Shown here: positions 18,901-26,745 of the stretch, piece after piece
Numbering within the stretch: position 1 is the first letter of the stretch
Layout of the letters: every line of letters starts with the position of its first letter
Assembly: GCF_001647715.1 (NCBI RefSeq)
Contig: NZ_CP015600.1
Location: 3,286,001-3,350,000 of the forward strand
DNA from: Pseudomonas antarctica
GTDB taxonomy: Bacteria; Pseudomonadota; Gammaproteobacteria; Pseudomonadales; Pseudomonadaceae
Length of the DNA: 64,000 bases
Reading direction: 5' to 3'
Translations under genes and position numbers: made by a program
The notes under the pieces: generated by a model
The model's database searches: none
What the model saw: the letters and a program-made list of their open reading frames with translations, nothing else
What the model was told of the DNA's origin: nothing

Positions 18901-19477
18901 CCAGGTACAGGCTCACGCTGACCACTGTTGTGCGGGTGACATCTGCGTTGCGGGTGACACGGAACTGCTGCTCCATATCCACCGCATCTGCATATTCCTG
19001 GCGAATGGCGTCGGTCAGGCTCTTGCCCCGGCCGGACTTGACCGCCCCGCGGTAATCCCCGCTCTGGCGCTGCAGGTCGATCATCGATTGGGCGTACTTG
19101 TTCCACTCGGCCTGCATCGACTCCAGGCGTTTAAGGCGATCCACTTGTTGCGGGTTATCCGCAACCAGCTCCTGCAGATTACGTAAATCGCCAATGATGC
19201 GCGGCTTTGCCACTTCATACGGGTCGAGGAAATGCTCATCGCCGGTAATCAGGAAACCCCGCAAGCCGGTTTCCAGGTCAACCGTCAATTTGGACGACTC
19301 ATTGAGGTTATTGATGACCCGATCGGTGTGCTCCACCCACTGGATCACCGACAACAGATAGGTGATCAAAACGACAAAAAAAGCCGCGCTGAGCACGCCC
19401 ACGCCCAGAGGCAAGGCCACGTTTCGGCTCAGGAGTTTACGGAAGCTCTTTTCATCGACAGACGAAGCGGGAGTCAT
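15980..19477 (-). CDS. CHASE3-GAF hybrid sensor histidine kinase with three receivers
   Basis: An 1165-residue membrane sensor. In order: TM helix (about 18-43), periplasmic CHASE3 domain (45-175, with LETGLRGFLITGDEHFLDPY), second TM (185-206), GAF domain (240-390), long coiled coil (390-490), HisKA with His in ANMSHELRTPLN (about 503), HATPase (600-715), then three receivers with acceptor Asp in LLDMRLPDHS, IIDLKLPDMLG and LMDVMMPEMDG. ATG 19477 is preferred: AAGG lies seven bases upstream, whereas the ATG two codons earlier is too close to it. The multiple receivers suggest branching or phosphate buffering. It heads the cheR-cheB-kinase-receiver cassette. Confidence 0.93.
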   Translation of the reverse strand: MTPASSVDEKSFRKLLSRNVALPLGVGVLSAAFFVVLITYLLSVIQWVEHTDRVINNLNESSKLTVDLETGLRGFLITGDEHFLDPYEVAKPRIIGDLRNLQELVADNPQQVDRLKRLESMQAEWNKYAQSMIDLQRQSGDYRGAVKSGRGKSLTDAIRQEYADAVDMEQQFRVTRNADVTRTTVVSVSLYLAFVLGLSGFLAYSGRKNLVSLSDSYSANLASQQKIARRLEQQAWLRNGQTELAEQVLGQLSVNLLGRNILHFFAQYMGSVVAALYVREEHGGLRRVATYGFSREQEQQEQSIYSDEGIVGQAAQLDRLIRLDDVPVDYFKVSSGLGEGSTRSVLVMPTSDDDRVNGVIELGFLRPLEERDVELLELIAGNIGTSIEAARYRQRLQEVLAETQQLNEELQVQQEELKTANEELEEQSRILKESQAHLETQQAELEQTNEQLAAQTQTLAEQRDAMDRKNVELNRAQIELEDRADELQRSSKYKSEFLANMSHELRTPLNSSLILAKLLAENPQENLSAEQVKFAESIYSAGNDLLNLINDILDISKVEAGKLEVRPENSSVARLVDGLRVMFEPLTADRKLGFQVEVQADSPTMLFTDRQRLEQILKNLLSNAVKFTEQGEVSLSVSRAGEGGIAFTVRDSGIGISPDQQESIFEAFRQADGTTNRRYGGTGLGLSISRDLATLLGGYISVTSEPGKGSVFTLVLPEQYVEHAQNDAPIEPPRQVVAAPAPKPVVVSVLPIADAQQIPRFADDRDKAPFTTRCILVVEDEPNFARILFDLAHELGYNCLVAHGADEGYSLAEEFIPDAILLDMRLPDHSGLTVLQRLKEHANTRHIPVHVISVEDRVEAAMHMGAIGYAVKPTTREELKDVFARLEAKLTQKVKRVLLVEDDDLQRDSIARLIGDDDIEITDVGYAQAALDLLRTNIYDCMIIDLKLPDMLGNELLKRMATEDICSFPPVIVYTGRNLTRDEEAELRKYSRSIIIKGARSPERLLDEVTLFLHKVESQLSHDRQKMLKTARSRDKVFEGRKILLVDDDVRNIFALTSALEHKGAVVVIGRNGREAIDKLNEVDDVDLVLMDVMMPEMDGYEATTLIRQDPRWKKLPIIAVTAKAMKDDQERCLAAGSNDYLAKPIDLDRLFSLIRVWLPKMERI

Positions 19478-19656
19478 GGGCATGCCTTGGCCAAGTGCGG
19501 AAAAAGGGGGAGTTTGCCCGAATACCAGGGCCAAGGGCTACGTTTCTGCGTTGATTTGAAGCAATAGCCTACTCACTGCACGTGCATTTCAAGGTGATTT
19601 CGGCTGGTTTCTTCAACTCATTTACACACCTTAAAACAGATGACTGGGACTTCAGC

Positions 19657-19685
19657 GGAACGGACCTACAAGGTTTTCGCACTCA
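19657..19685 (+). promoter_or_regulatory. hrp-box-like (HrpL-type ECF sigma) promoter candidate
   Basis: GGAACG (19657-19662), a 16-base spacer, then GCACTCA (19679-19685). The HrpL consensus is GGAACC-N15/16-CCACNNA, so each half has one mismatch and the spacing fits. It lies about 70 bases before the ATG of the effector-like gene. The match is imperfect and could be chance. Confidence 0.35.
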
Positions 19686-19753
19686 AGATTGCGCCTCAGG
19701 AACACGGAAGATCTTTTGGAAGGCGTCTTTTCTGACCCACCAAGGTAATTCAC

Positions 19754-22700
19754 ATGAGCATCACCCACGCTGCACTGCAGCCAGTCGTCACCTCTCACAA
19801 CCACACTGTCACAGAGCCTGACGTTAAAACGCAAAACGCCTCAAGCACTTCAACAACGACCACTGCCACCGTTCAGGCGCCCACTACCAGTTCCTTGCAG
19901 CGACTTCTCGCTGACCAGGAAAACCTGAAAAACCTGGCCAGCAGGCTGCGGGGGATTGTTCCCTGGGTTAAAGACGGCTTCTTAGCTTCAGACTGGTTGA
20001 ACAAAAACACACTGCGGCTGCATGAGCATTCGTCCAAAGCCTCAGCCCAGACCACGCCTCAAACGTTTACCAGCGTCATTACTGACCTCGGTTATGACCT
20101 GCCGCGTACTGCGGATGAATTCACTGCGTTGGCGCAAAAGCTGGAGCAAAAGGCCTCATTGCATCCTCTGGGAGATTTCGGTGGCGCGCTGTCCTGGCCA
20201 ATGCCGATATCGCAACAAGACCAGACCCGCATCGTGAACTTCCTCCACTCACACAACACGGGGCTGCCTGGCTTACCGCTGCCCAGAGATGGCGACAGCA
20301 CCCTTGGTTACTTGTTGAGGGGCAGTTCGCTGACGTCAAGCGACCTGCACAACCCCGCCCTGGCGCTACAAAAACTAATCGACTCACCCAAGGGCCAGGC
20401 ACTGGGGAAAGCGCTGCAAACGCATCTGAATGGCGCGTCATCGGACATCAGTATTTACGACTATGTATTGGCCGCCATTCATCTTGGACTCGATCAGGCG
20501 TCCAGTAGGCATCCCGAGCGTAACAAGGTAGCCGGTGTTGTTTTGCATGACTCCTCGTACTGGGGCGCGTCCCCCTCGCTGGCGGTTAAATCCGTGAGCG
20601 ATCAACTTGTTGCCAACAGCAAAGCGACAGCGACCACCGTTAAACTCGCAACGCACCTTCTGTTAGCCCGCAGTTACCCACAATTTCTCATCAAAGATAT
20701 CCCGCCCACTGTGACGTACGGCAGCACCGTCTGGACGCAACTGACCCTTGCAGTAGCCAAGATCGAAGCGCAGACGCCTGGTCGGGTACCAAACATGACC
20801 TATGCCGAGGTTATTGCCGCCGCAGAATCCATGCCGACCGACAGCTATGCAGTTCAATCTGCCCAGCGCGAAGCCCTGAGAAATTGGGGCGTGGTCAGTG
20901 GCATGTTGGATCTCTTCGGCACCCAACCTTCGGAGCCCGAAATCGAGAAGGTCAGGAATGCCTATAACAATCAGTTGAAAGCATTGACCAACGCTTCTTC
21001 GTTGATGCAGACACCTTGGCCCAGTCGAAAGGAGATCGCGCTCAACTGCCTTAAAGCGGAATTCCCGGGGGTTGATCCAGCGGTTTTTGAAGCCAAAGTC
21101 TTGAAACTCCTCCACAAGAACAGCAGTCAGGCGCCCTTCGTTTTCCCCGAGCGGCGTTCCATGCTCGACATCGCAATGGAAGGTGAAAGGCTCGAAAAAA
21201 ATCACAGCTGGGTCACCGACGACACCAGCGTTCCGATCAGTCGTTTCAACGCCTATGTCCAGTCCGATAACTTTCAGGCCGCCCGTCTATTCAAAGATGA
21301 GTATAAAAACACCTTAAGAGCCCAAGCCGATGGGCACCACGAGATGGTGAAGTACCTGACCTCGACATTGTCACTGGACGATCGCAGGAACCTCGATTCC
21401 GGCAAACTCGAGTTCTTCCACACCAATGACTACAAGGTGGACATGGATTTCACGTCGCCGCTCGCGCTGGCAAAACGGGGGAATACGCTGCATGTAAAAA
21501 CCACTCGCGCGGGTGAGGTGAATATTTATTACCTTGATACCAGTAAGGGAACCTTTGAGAAAGCGAACCACCTGAAAAGTAAGTTCACCGAGCCTTACAG
21601 TGGTGAAAAACTGGATAAACGAAATGCAAATATCGTATCCCGTACGAAACTTTTTGCCCCCCCTTACGCCGGCACGCACGCCGACGAGATAAAGAACCCT
21701 CCTGCGATCCCCGACAGCTATACCTCAGACCGCACTTCGTTTATCGCCGATGTCTTCGTCAAATCGCTCGCACTGGATAACGAGGATCTCCTGAACCACG
21801 CCAAGGGCGTGACGTCGTTTGACAAAAACCGTTCGTTGAACGCGGCGATTGGTGAGTTCTTTCTCAACCTGATTCCGCTTCGGTCTGCCATCGTCAATTT
21901 CCAAAATCACAAGATCGGTGAGGGGTTATTTGACCTGTTCTTTGACGTCGTTGGACTGGTCACACTTGGCGCGGGTAAGGCCGCACAAGCCACAAAAATC
22001 TTGGGTACAGGCCTACACGCAGCCACCAAGGCCGTGAAAACGGTCAAGTTCATTGGCGTGGCCGCGGTTGAGGCACTCAATCCACTCAGCGGTCTGGGCG
22101 ATTTGGTAGTGGGCGCCGCAAAACTGATTCAAAAAGGTGTCAGCACCCTCAAGGGGGCGGACGGCAGTTACGATCTGCTCAAGGCAGCCAGTAAAAGCAA
22201 TGGTGTCGTTGCAACGGGCACCTACAAAGTTGCAGAAAATACCTTCGAAGGCGGTGCAGTACTGAGCGATGGCAAATGGTATGCCTACAACCCCGTCAAT
22301 GGCCGCCCCTATGGCCCGCCGCTTCCCGTGTTTACGGCCCAAAGCATAGCCATGGGTGGCGCGATGCAAGAGTTCAAGATACTGGGTACCGGCCTGGGCA
22401 TGTCCGCAGACCAGACAAAACGGGGCCTTCGCCTGACGCTGGATGCCCATGGCATTGTACCTGCAGGGCATAACTCCGCAGTCATGGCGGTGAATGGCAC
22501 GCACATAACCCCTAATGAGTTACGTGATCTACTCAAAGCACAGAACGTTAACCTGAGCAAATACAGCGAAATTCGGTTAACCATGTGCTTTTCCGGCACC
22601 GGCGGCGGCCAATCATTTGCCGCGCAGTTTGCCAAACTCACCAAGAAACCCGTTGAAGGATTCGAGGGAATTATGCAGGTCAATAATTCTGCAGTGGACG

Positions 22701-23008
22701 ATCTGGCTGCGCGGGTATTCACGAATAAAGCCCGCCAGCGGGATTATATTGATGACACCCTCATTGGACAAAAGCACGAGGTCGTTAAGTACACCATGAC
22801 CGGCATCAATGCGGACGGTCGAGGTATCTACACACACAGTCCAAACTACAACCCGGTTCGTTTTGACGCTCAGGGTATTGCGACCACTTCCAAGCCGCCT
22901 CGAGCCCCTTACACGGGCGACAGGATCGAGCGTCCTGACATTGAGCTTCCTCGAAAAAACAGCCAACCCTCGAATTTTGATTTCGACGATTACGACGATC
23001 TCACTTGA
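19754..23008 (+). CDS. large effector/toxin-like protein with C80-type cysteine protease-like C-terminus
   Basis: A 1084-residue protein of visibly more A/T-rich codon use than its neighbours. Residues 1-50 are rich in Ser/Thr, with Ile at position 3 and no acidic residue before Glu21, traits of Pseudomonas type III effectors. Residues about 697-794 form a hydrophobic/amphipathic region (LFDLFFDVVGLVTLG, GVAAVEALNPLSGLGDLVVG) like translocation segments of large toxins. Near the C-terminus, His899 in TLDAHGIVP and Cys945 in RLTMCFSGTGGG sit after predicted beta strands, 46 residues apart, as in clan CD family C80 domains. AAGG lies eight bases before the ATG. Large Pseudomonas proteins of this look are often labelled dermonecrotic-toxin-like; the exact family is not certain. 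Confidence 0.75.
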   Translation: MSITHAALQPVVTSHNHTVTEPDVKTQNASSTSTTTTATVQAPTTSSLQRLLADQENLKNLASRLRGIVPWVKDGFLASDWLNKNTLRLHEHSSKASAQTTPQTFTSVITDLGYDLPRTADEFTALAQKLEQKASLHPLGDFGGALSWPMPISQQDQTRIVNFLHSHNTGLPGLPLPRDGDSTLGYLLRGSSLTSSDLHNPALALQKLIDSPKGQALGKALQTHLNGASSDISIYDYVLAAIHLGLDQASSRHPERNKVAGVVLHDSSYWGASPSLAVKSVSDQLVANSKATATTVKLATHLLLARSYPQFLIKDIPPTVTYGSTVWTQLTLAVAKIEAQTPGRVPNMTYAEVIAAAESMPTDSYAVQSAQREALRNWGVVSGMLDLFGTQPSEPEIEKVRNAYNNQLKALTNASSLMQTPWPSRKEIALNCLKAEFPGVDPAVFEAKVLKLLHKNSSQAPFVFPERRSMLDIAMEGERLEKNHSWVTDDTSVPISRFNAYVQSDNFQAARLFKDEYKNTLRAQADGHHEMVKYLTSTLSLDDRRNLDSGKLEFFHTNDYKVDMDFTSPLALAKRGNTLHVKTTRAGEVNIYYLDTSKGTFEKANHLKSKFTEPYSGEKLDKRNANIVSRTKLFAPPYAGTHADEIKNPPAIPDSYTSDRTSFIADVFVKSLALDNEDLLNHAKGVTSFDKNRSLNAAIGEFFLNLIPLRSAIVNFQNHKIGEGLFDLFFDVVGLVTLGAGKAAQATKILGTGLHAATKAVKTVKFIGVAAVEALNPLSGLGDLVVGAAKLIQKGVSTLKGADGSYDLLKAASKSNGVVATGTYKVAENTFEGGAVLSDGKWYAYNPVNGRPYGPPLPVFTAQSIAMGGAMQEFKILGTGLGMSADQTKRGLRLTLDAHGIVPAGHNSAVMAVNGTHITPNELRDLLKAQNVNLSKYSEIRLTMCFSGTGGGQSFAAQFAKLTKKPVEGFEGIMQVNNSAVDDLAARVFTNKARQRDYIDDTLIGQKHEVVKYTMTGINADGRGIYTHSPNYNPVRFDAQGIATTSKPPRAPYTGDRIERPDIELPRKNSQPSNFDFDDYDDLT

Positions 23009-23024
23009 TCGACAGGCTTGAAAT

Positions 23025-23057
23025 GAACGCCCGGCCTGCTGCACTTACCGGGCGTTC
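23025..23057. terminator. hairpin after the effector-like gene, possible terminator
   Basis: Perfect arms GAACGCCCGG (23025-23034) and CCGGGCGTTC (23048-23057) with a 13-base loop start 17 bases after the stop codon. There is no clear U-run afterwards, so efficiency is uncertain. Confidence 0.45.
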
Positions 23058-23136
23058 ACTTGGCTTTGGGCAAGGGCGCTGACTCGCAGGGCGGGACATT
23101 GCAGCCCATTAGCGGCACAATGTTTTGATGTCGGGG

Positions 23137-23164
23137 GAACTTACCTCGATCGACAGGACTCAGG
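23137..23164 (+). promoter_or_regulatory. AlgU/RpoE-like promoter candidate
   Basis: GAACTT (23137-23142), a 17-base spacer and TCAGG (23160-23164) resemble the AlgU consensus GAACTT-N16/17-TCTGA. The site is about 60 bases before the start of the receiver gene, a suitable distance for its promoter. Judged by eye only. Confidence 0.45.
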
Positions 23165-23225
23165 AATGAGAACGGTCGTTAAATGACTAAAGGCCTGCAC
23201 TTCCAACTCATCAGGAATTTTCCCT

Positions 23226-23597
23226 ATGTCCGCTGCCCCCTCCACCCTCCTTGTAGTCGAAGACGACGCCATCGTGCGCATGCTGATCGTCGATGTACTC
23301 GAAGAATTGGAGTTCACGGTAGTAGAAGCGGCGGACGGGGAAGCAGCCCTGGTGATCGTGGAAAACACCGATCAGGTGATCGACCTGATGATGACCGATG
23401 TCGGCCTGCCTGATATGAATGGAAAAGACTTGGCGCAGAAGGTGCGTGAGCTGCGCCCTGCTCTGCCAATCCTGTTTGCCAGCGGCTATGCCGACAGTAT
23501 CGATGTGCCGCCCGGCATGCAGGTGATCGGCAAGCCATTCTCTATCGATCAACTGCGCGACAAGGTCAAATCGATGCTGGCTGATCGTCTGAACTGA
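23226..23597 (+). CDS. single-domain response regulator (receiver only)
   Basis: A 123-residue stand-alone receiver with VVEDDAI, acceptor Asp in LMMTDVGLPDMNG, Ser in LFASGYAD and Lys in VIGKPFS. It has no output domain. AGGAA lies eight bases before the ATG. It resembles the C-terminal receiver of the KaiC-linked kinase (VGLP.MNG and the SGYA/TGYA block), so it may be a partner of one of the hybrid kinases nearby. An AlgU-like promoter candidate upstream suggests envelope-stress control, separate from the effector-like gene before it. Confidence 0.9.
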   Translation: MSAAPSTLLVVEDDAIVRMLIVDVLEELEFTVVEAADGEAALVIVENTDQVIDLMMTDVGLPDMNGKDLAQKVRELRPALPILFASGYADSIDVPPGMQVIGKPFSIDQLRDKVKSMLADRLN

Positions 23598-23840
23598 CGT
23601 TGACGCTGCCCATTCGCGGCAGCACGCTCCTCATTTTTGTAGCCCTGGCGAACATCATCGGCCCATCGCGGCTATTGCGAGGGCTGCTCTACGCCTCAAC
23701 ACCTGCCCTGACCCGCATGACGGCTATAGTCTCAGTTCACCTTGTTTGCAGGGATTAACGTGACGTTCGGCCAATAAAGCTGGACACTCAGCACTTTGAT
23801 CCCACGCCCTTTATAAAGCACTCTGGAAGGACGCAACAAC

Positions 23841-25235
23841 ATGATTGGAAAACCGACGCGCCTGCTGTTGGCGAGCCTCTCGATTCTCATGAGTACCGGC
23901 GCCTGGGCCGATTTTACGGCAACCCCTGCCGAAGCCCGGGCCATTGCCAAGGAAGCCTACTTATATGGCTACCCGGTAGTGGCAATGTACAAGAGGCTTT
24001 ACACCCAGGCCGTTGATAAAGGCGGTGCCAAATTCAAGGCGCCGTTCAACCATATCGCTAATACCGCCCAGGTCTTCACGCCCAAGGACACGGCGTTCGC
24101 CACCCCGAACGCAGACACGCCCTACTCGTTCGTGTGGATGGACCTGCGCAAAGAACCTCTGGTACTGACCCTGCCGAAGATCGAAGACAACCGTTACTAC
24201 TCGGTGCAGTTGATCGACCTTTATACGCAGAACATGGCGTACCTGGGCACCCGCAGCACCGGCAACAATGGCGGCCACTACATGATCGCCGGCCCGGACT
24301 GGAAGGGTCAGCAGCCGGTTGACATCGACCGAGTGGTCTATAGCGAAAGCAACATCGCCTACGCCTTGTATCGCACGCAATTGTTGGACGACAAGGACCT
24401 GAACAAGGTCAAGCAGATTCAGAACGGCTACAAAGTGCAGTCGCTGAGCAGCTATGTAAAACAGCCTGCACCGGCTCCGGTGCCGAAGATCGAATGGCCC
24501 AAGCCTACGGCGACCATGACCGAAGGCCCGCAGCTGTTTCGCTACCTGAACTTCATGCTGGCGTTTGCCGCGCCCCAGGACAGCGAAAAAGACCTGTTGG
24601 CACGCTTTGCCAAGATCGGTATCGCCCCTGGCGCGCCGTTCAAGGTCAAGGCATTGACCGTCGAACAGCGCAAGGCGCTGGAAGATGGCATTGCCGATGG
24701 CCGGGCTGAGTTTGCGGCATTCAAAAAGGACAAGATCGACACTCATCAAGTGTCCAGCAGTGACCTGTACGGCAGCCGCGATCGCCTGAAAAACAATTAC
24801 CTGTACCGCTACGCCGGGGCCGATCTGGGGATTTTCGGCAACTCCCCTGACGAAGCCATTTACCTGAACTACGCCGTTGACAGCGAAGGCAAGCCGGCCA
24901 ACGGCGCACGCCACAGCTACACCGTGCACTTCGACAAGGATCAATTGCCGCCGGCCGATGCGTTCTGGTCGCTGACCATGTACGACGCCAAGACCAAGCT
25001 GCTGGCGCCCAACCTCAAGAAACGCTACCAGATCAATTCGCGGATGCTGCCCGACCTCAAGCTGGACGCCGACGGCGGCCTGACCCTGGCATTACAGCAC
25101 CACGAGCCGCCCAAAGCCGAACAGAACAACTGGTTGCCGGCCCCGCCCGGTCCGTTTTATGCCGTACTGCGGATTTACCTGCCCAAGCCTGACGCGACTC
25201 AATGGCAGTTACCACCGCTGACACCGCTCAAGTAA
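23841..25235 (+). CDS. DUF1254/DUF1214 domain exported protein
   Basis: A 464-residue protein with a clear Sec signal peptide (positive MIGKPTR, hydrophobic LLLASLSILMSTG, cleavage after AWA). The N-terminal DUF1254 region includes YLYGYPVVAMYKRLY, FATPNADTPYSFVWMDLRKEPLVL and RYYSVQLIDLYTQNMAY. The C-terminal DUF1214 region includes NYLYRYAGADLGIFGNSPDEAIYL and PADAFWSLTMYD. The family is widespread in proteobacteria and has no agreed function. GGAAGG lies about ten bases before the ATG. It stands alone between a receiver gene and a convergent lipoprotein gene. Confidence 0.9.
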   Translation: MIGKPTRLLLASLSILMSTGAWADFTATPAEARAIAKEAYLYGYPVVAMYKRLYTQAVDKGGAKFKAPFNHIANTAQVFTPKDTAFATPNADTPYSFVWMDLRKEPLVLTLPKIEDNRYYSVQLIDLYTQNMAYLGTRSTGNNGGHYMIAGPDWKGQQPVDIDRVVYSESNIAYALYRTQLLDDKDLNKVKQIQNGYKVQSLSSYVKQPAPAPVPKIEWPKPTATMTEGPQLFRYLNFMLAFAAPQDSEKDLLARFAKIGIAPGAPFKVKALTVEQRKALEDGIADGRAEFAAFKKDKIDTHQVSSSDLYGSRDRLKNNYLYRYAGADLGIFGNSPDEAIYLNYAVDSEGKPANGARHSYTVHFDKDQLPPADAFWSLTMYDAKTKLLAPNLKKRYQINSRMLPDLKLDADGGLTLALQHHEPPKAEQNNWLPAPPGPFYAVLRIYLPKPDATQWQLPPLTPLK

Positions 25236-25244
25236 CACCCGGTG

Positions 25245-25271
25245 CCCGGCCGAAACCTCGATTCGGCCGGG
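25245..25271. terminator. hairpin between DUF1254 gene and convergent lipoprotein gene
   Basis: Perfect 10-base arms CCCGGCCGAA (25245-25254) and TTCGGCCGGG (25262-25271) enclose a seven-base loop ten bases after the DUF1254 stop. No strong U-run follows on either strand. Confidence 0.5.
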
Positions 25272-25346
25272 TACGTCCCTCCTCGATGATAAGTGCGCCG
25301 CCCTGCCCCGCTATAACAACTCTGGCGCAGGGAATGCGTCGAACCC

Positions 25347-26021
25347 TCAGCGGTTTTTCAGCTTCACATAAGACTGATACACGTCCGACGCCCAGCCATC
25401 GATGACGCCTTTAACGTCATCCGCCTTCATCACTTGAGCGTCGTTGGACAAGGGCTTGCCGGTGCCTTTGCGAACCACCTGTGCGAGCACCTTGCCAGTC
25501 GCGCCATCCAGAAACTGCGCCTCAGTGCCCAGTGTCGTCTCCTGATCACGAATACCGGCTCCGGTACTCACCGCCGCCACCACCAAGGCCACGGGAATGT
25601 ACTCGTAAGGCTTGAGGCTTTCGGTCTTGCTGCTCACGGCGGTAATGGCTGCGCGCAGCACGATCACGCCCGGGCCGGGGGCATTGGCCACCTGCATTGA
25701 CTTGCTCAGCTCGCGCTTGAGCGCTGCGGTGTAGTAACTGTTGATACCGTTCAGGGTGCTGGCCGGAATTTTGGCGGTGGCCTGGGGTTTGGGATAGAAC
25801 TGGGTGGGTTCGATGTACACCGCGGTGTAGCGCTTGAGGTCCAGGTTGGGATCGACCCAGCGCATCACCTCGGCGCCCGATGGCGACTTGGCCTCTTTAA
25901 GTTGGCTGTAGTCCGAGAGAAAACCGGAATACTCGTCCGGCTGGGGCGTCTTTGAGGCACACCCGGACACTGCGATAGTAGCGACGCACAGCGCACTGAC
26001 CATTAGCCTTAGTTTCATCAT
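25347..26021 (-). CDS. DUF3313 family lipoprotein
   Basis: A 224-residue lipoprotein: N-terminal Lys/Arg, a hydrophobic stretch and the lipobox AVSGCAS, with Cys near residue 21 as the lipidation site. Conserved-looking segments are DLKRYTAVYIEPTQFYP and IRDQETTLGTEAQFLDGATGKVLAQVVRKGTG, typical of DUF3313. The residue after the cysteine is Ala, so outer-membrane sorting is expected. Two ATGs in tandem (26021 and 26018) are possible starts; GGGAG suits either. The role is unknown. It converges with the DUF1254 gene. Confidence 0.88.
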   Translation of the reverse strand: MMKLRLMVSALCVATIAVSGCASKTPQPDEYSGFLSDYSQLKEAKSPSGAEVMRWVDPNLDLKRYTAVYIEPTQFYPKPQATAKIPASTLNGINSYYTAALKRELSKSMQVANAPGPGVIVLRAAITAVSSKTESLKPYEYIPVALVVAAVSTGAGIRDQETTLGTEAQFLDGATGKVLAQVVRKGTGKPLSNDAQVMKADDVKGVIDGWASDVYQSYVKLKNR

Positions 26022-26087
26022 TGAACTCCCTGGCGACCATCATTGAAACAACGAGCCCTATGTATAGCCAATGCTGAAGGAGTTTGC

Positions 26088-26582
26088 TCAGCCGCGTTCG
26101 CGCGGGATCAGGCTTTGTAACTGCGCGGCCAGGAAGTTGGCGTCGAAGGCGAAGGTGTCCGGGTCTTTCAGGCCGTTGGTTTTCTTCCACAGCCAGTCCT
26201 GTTTATCCGGCGGTAGCACCAGCGAGATACTGCCGTGCCGAGCAGCGGTCAGGCCTATCACCGAGACGGAAATCAAGCCGCATGCGCCCATGACTTCCGG
26301 CACGAACTCAACGGCTTTGCCGGTGATCTGCACGGTAAGTTTCTCGGTCTTGAAGGTCGAACTCTCGACCGGCAGGCTCGGGCTGCTGGCGACATACGCT
26401 TCGCGATGGACGTCCAGCAGGCCGACGGTCTTGACCGGCTCCAGCCACTGTTCAATCTGCCCGAACAACTCACCGAGCTTTTGCGCCCAGCGCGCCGACT
26501 GCACGTCGAATTGCTGTTTCTTGTGCGCTTCGCTATCGGCGTAATGACGAAGCATCTCGCCCAGTTGCTGTACATCGTCCAT
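26088..26582 (-). CDS. conserved hypothetical cytoplasmic protein
   Basis: A 164-residue protein with no signal peptide or membrane segment. Its N-terminus is helical and charged (MDDVQQLGEMLRHYADSEAHKKQ), the middle contains a beta-rich stretch (SSTFKTEKLTVQITGKAVEFVPEV, given here only to residue-level character), and the C-terminus is helical with FDANFLAAQLQSLIPRERG. I do not recognise the family. ATG 26582 is chosen because AAGGAAA lies eight bases upstream. It is 66 bases after the lipoprotein gene start on the same strand and upstream of it, but co-transcription is not certain. Confidence 0.7.
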   Translation of the reverse strand: MDDVQQLGEMLRHYADSEAHKKQQFDVQSARWAQKLGELFGQIEQWLEPVKTVGLLDVHREAYVASSPSLPVESSTFKTEKLTVQITGKAVEFVPEVMGACGLISVSVIGLTAARHGSISLVLPPDKQDWLWKKTNGLKDPDTFAFDANFLAAQLQSLIPRERG

Positions 26583-26745
26583 TGCAGATTTCCTTGGGTG
26601 AGCCAGGTTGCGAAGTAGGATCATGGCAGAAGTGGCGGCTCGCCGTATGGCTTAAAACTGCTCCGGTCATTTAGCGGGTAACTGCATATGACTAATCCGC
26701 AGGCGGTGAGTAAGGTAACGCGACATTCCTTGTCAGGAGCTTCGC

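Noticed and set aside
19699..19743. Second possible hrp box, GGAACA with CCACCAA
   Set aside because: The two halves are 32 bases apart, twice the required spacing.
23605..23623. GCTGCC/GGCAGC stem as a terminator of the second receiver gene
   Set aside because: Only six pairs and the T-run is 12 bases away.
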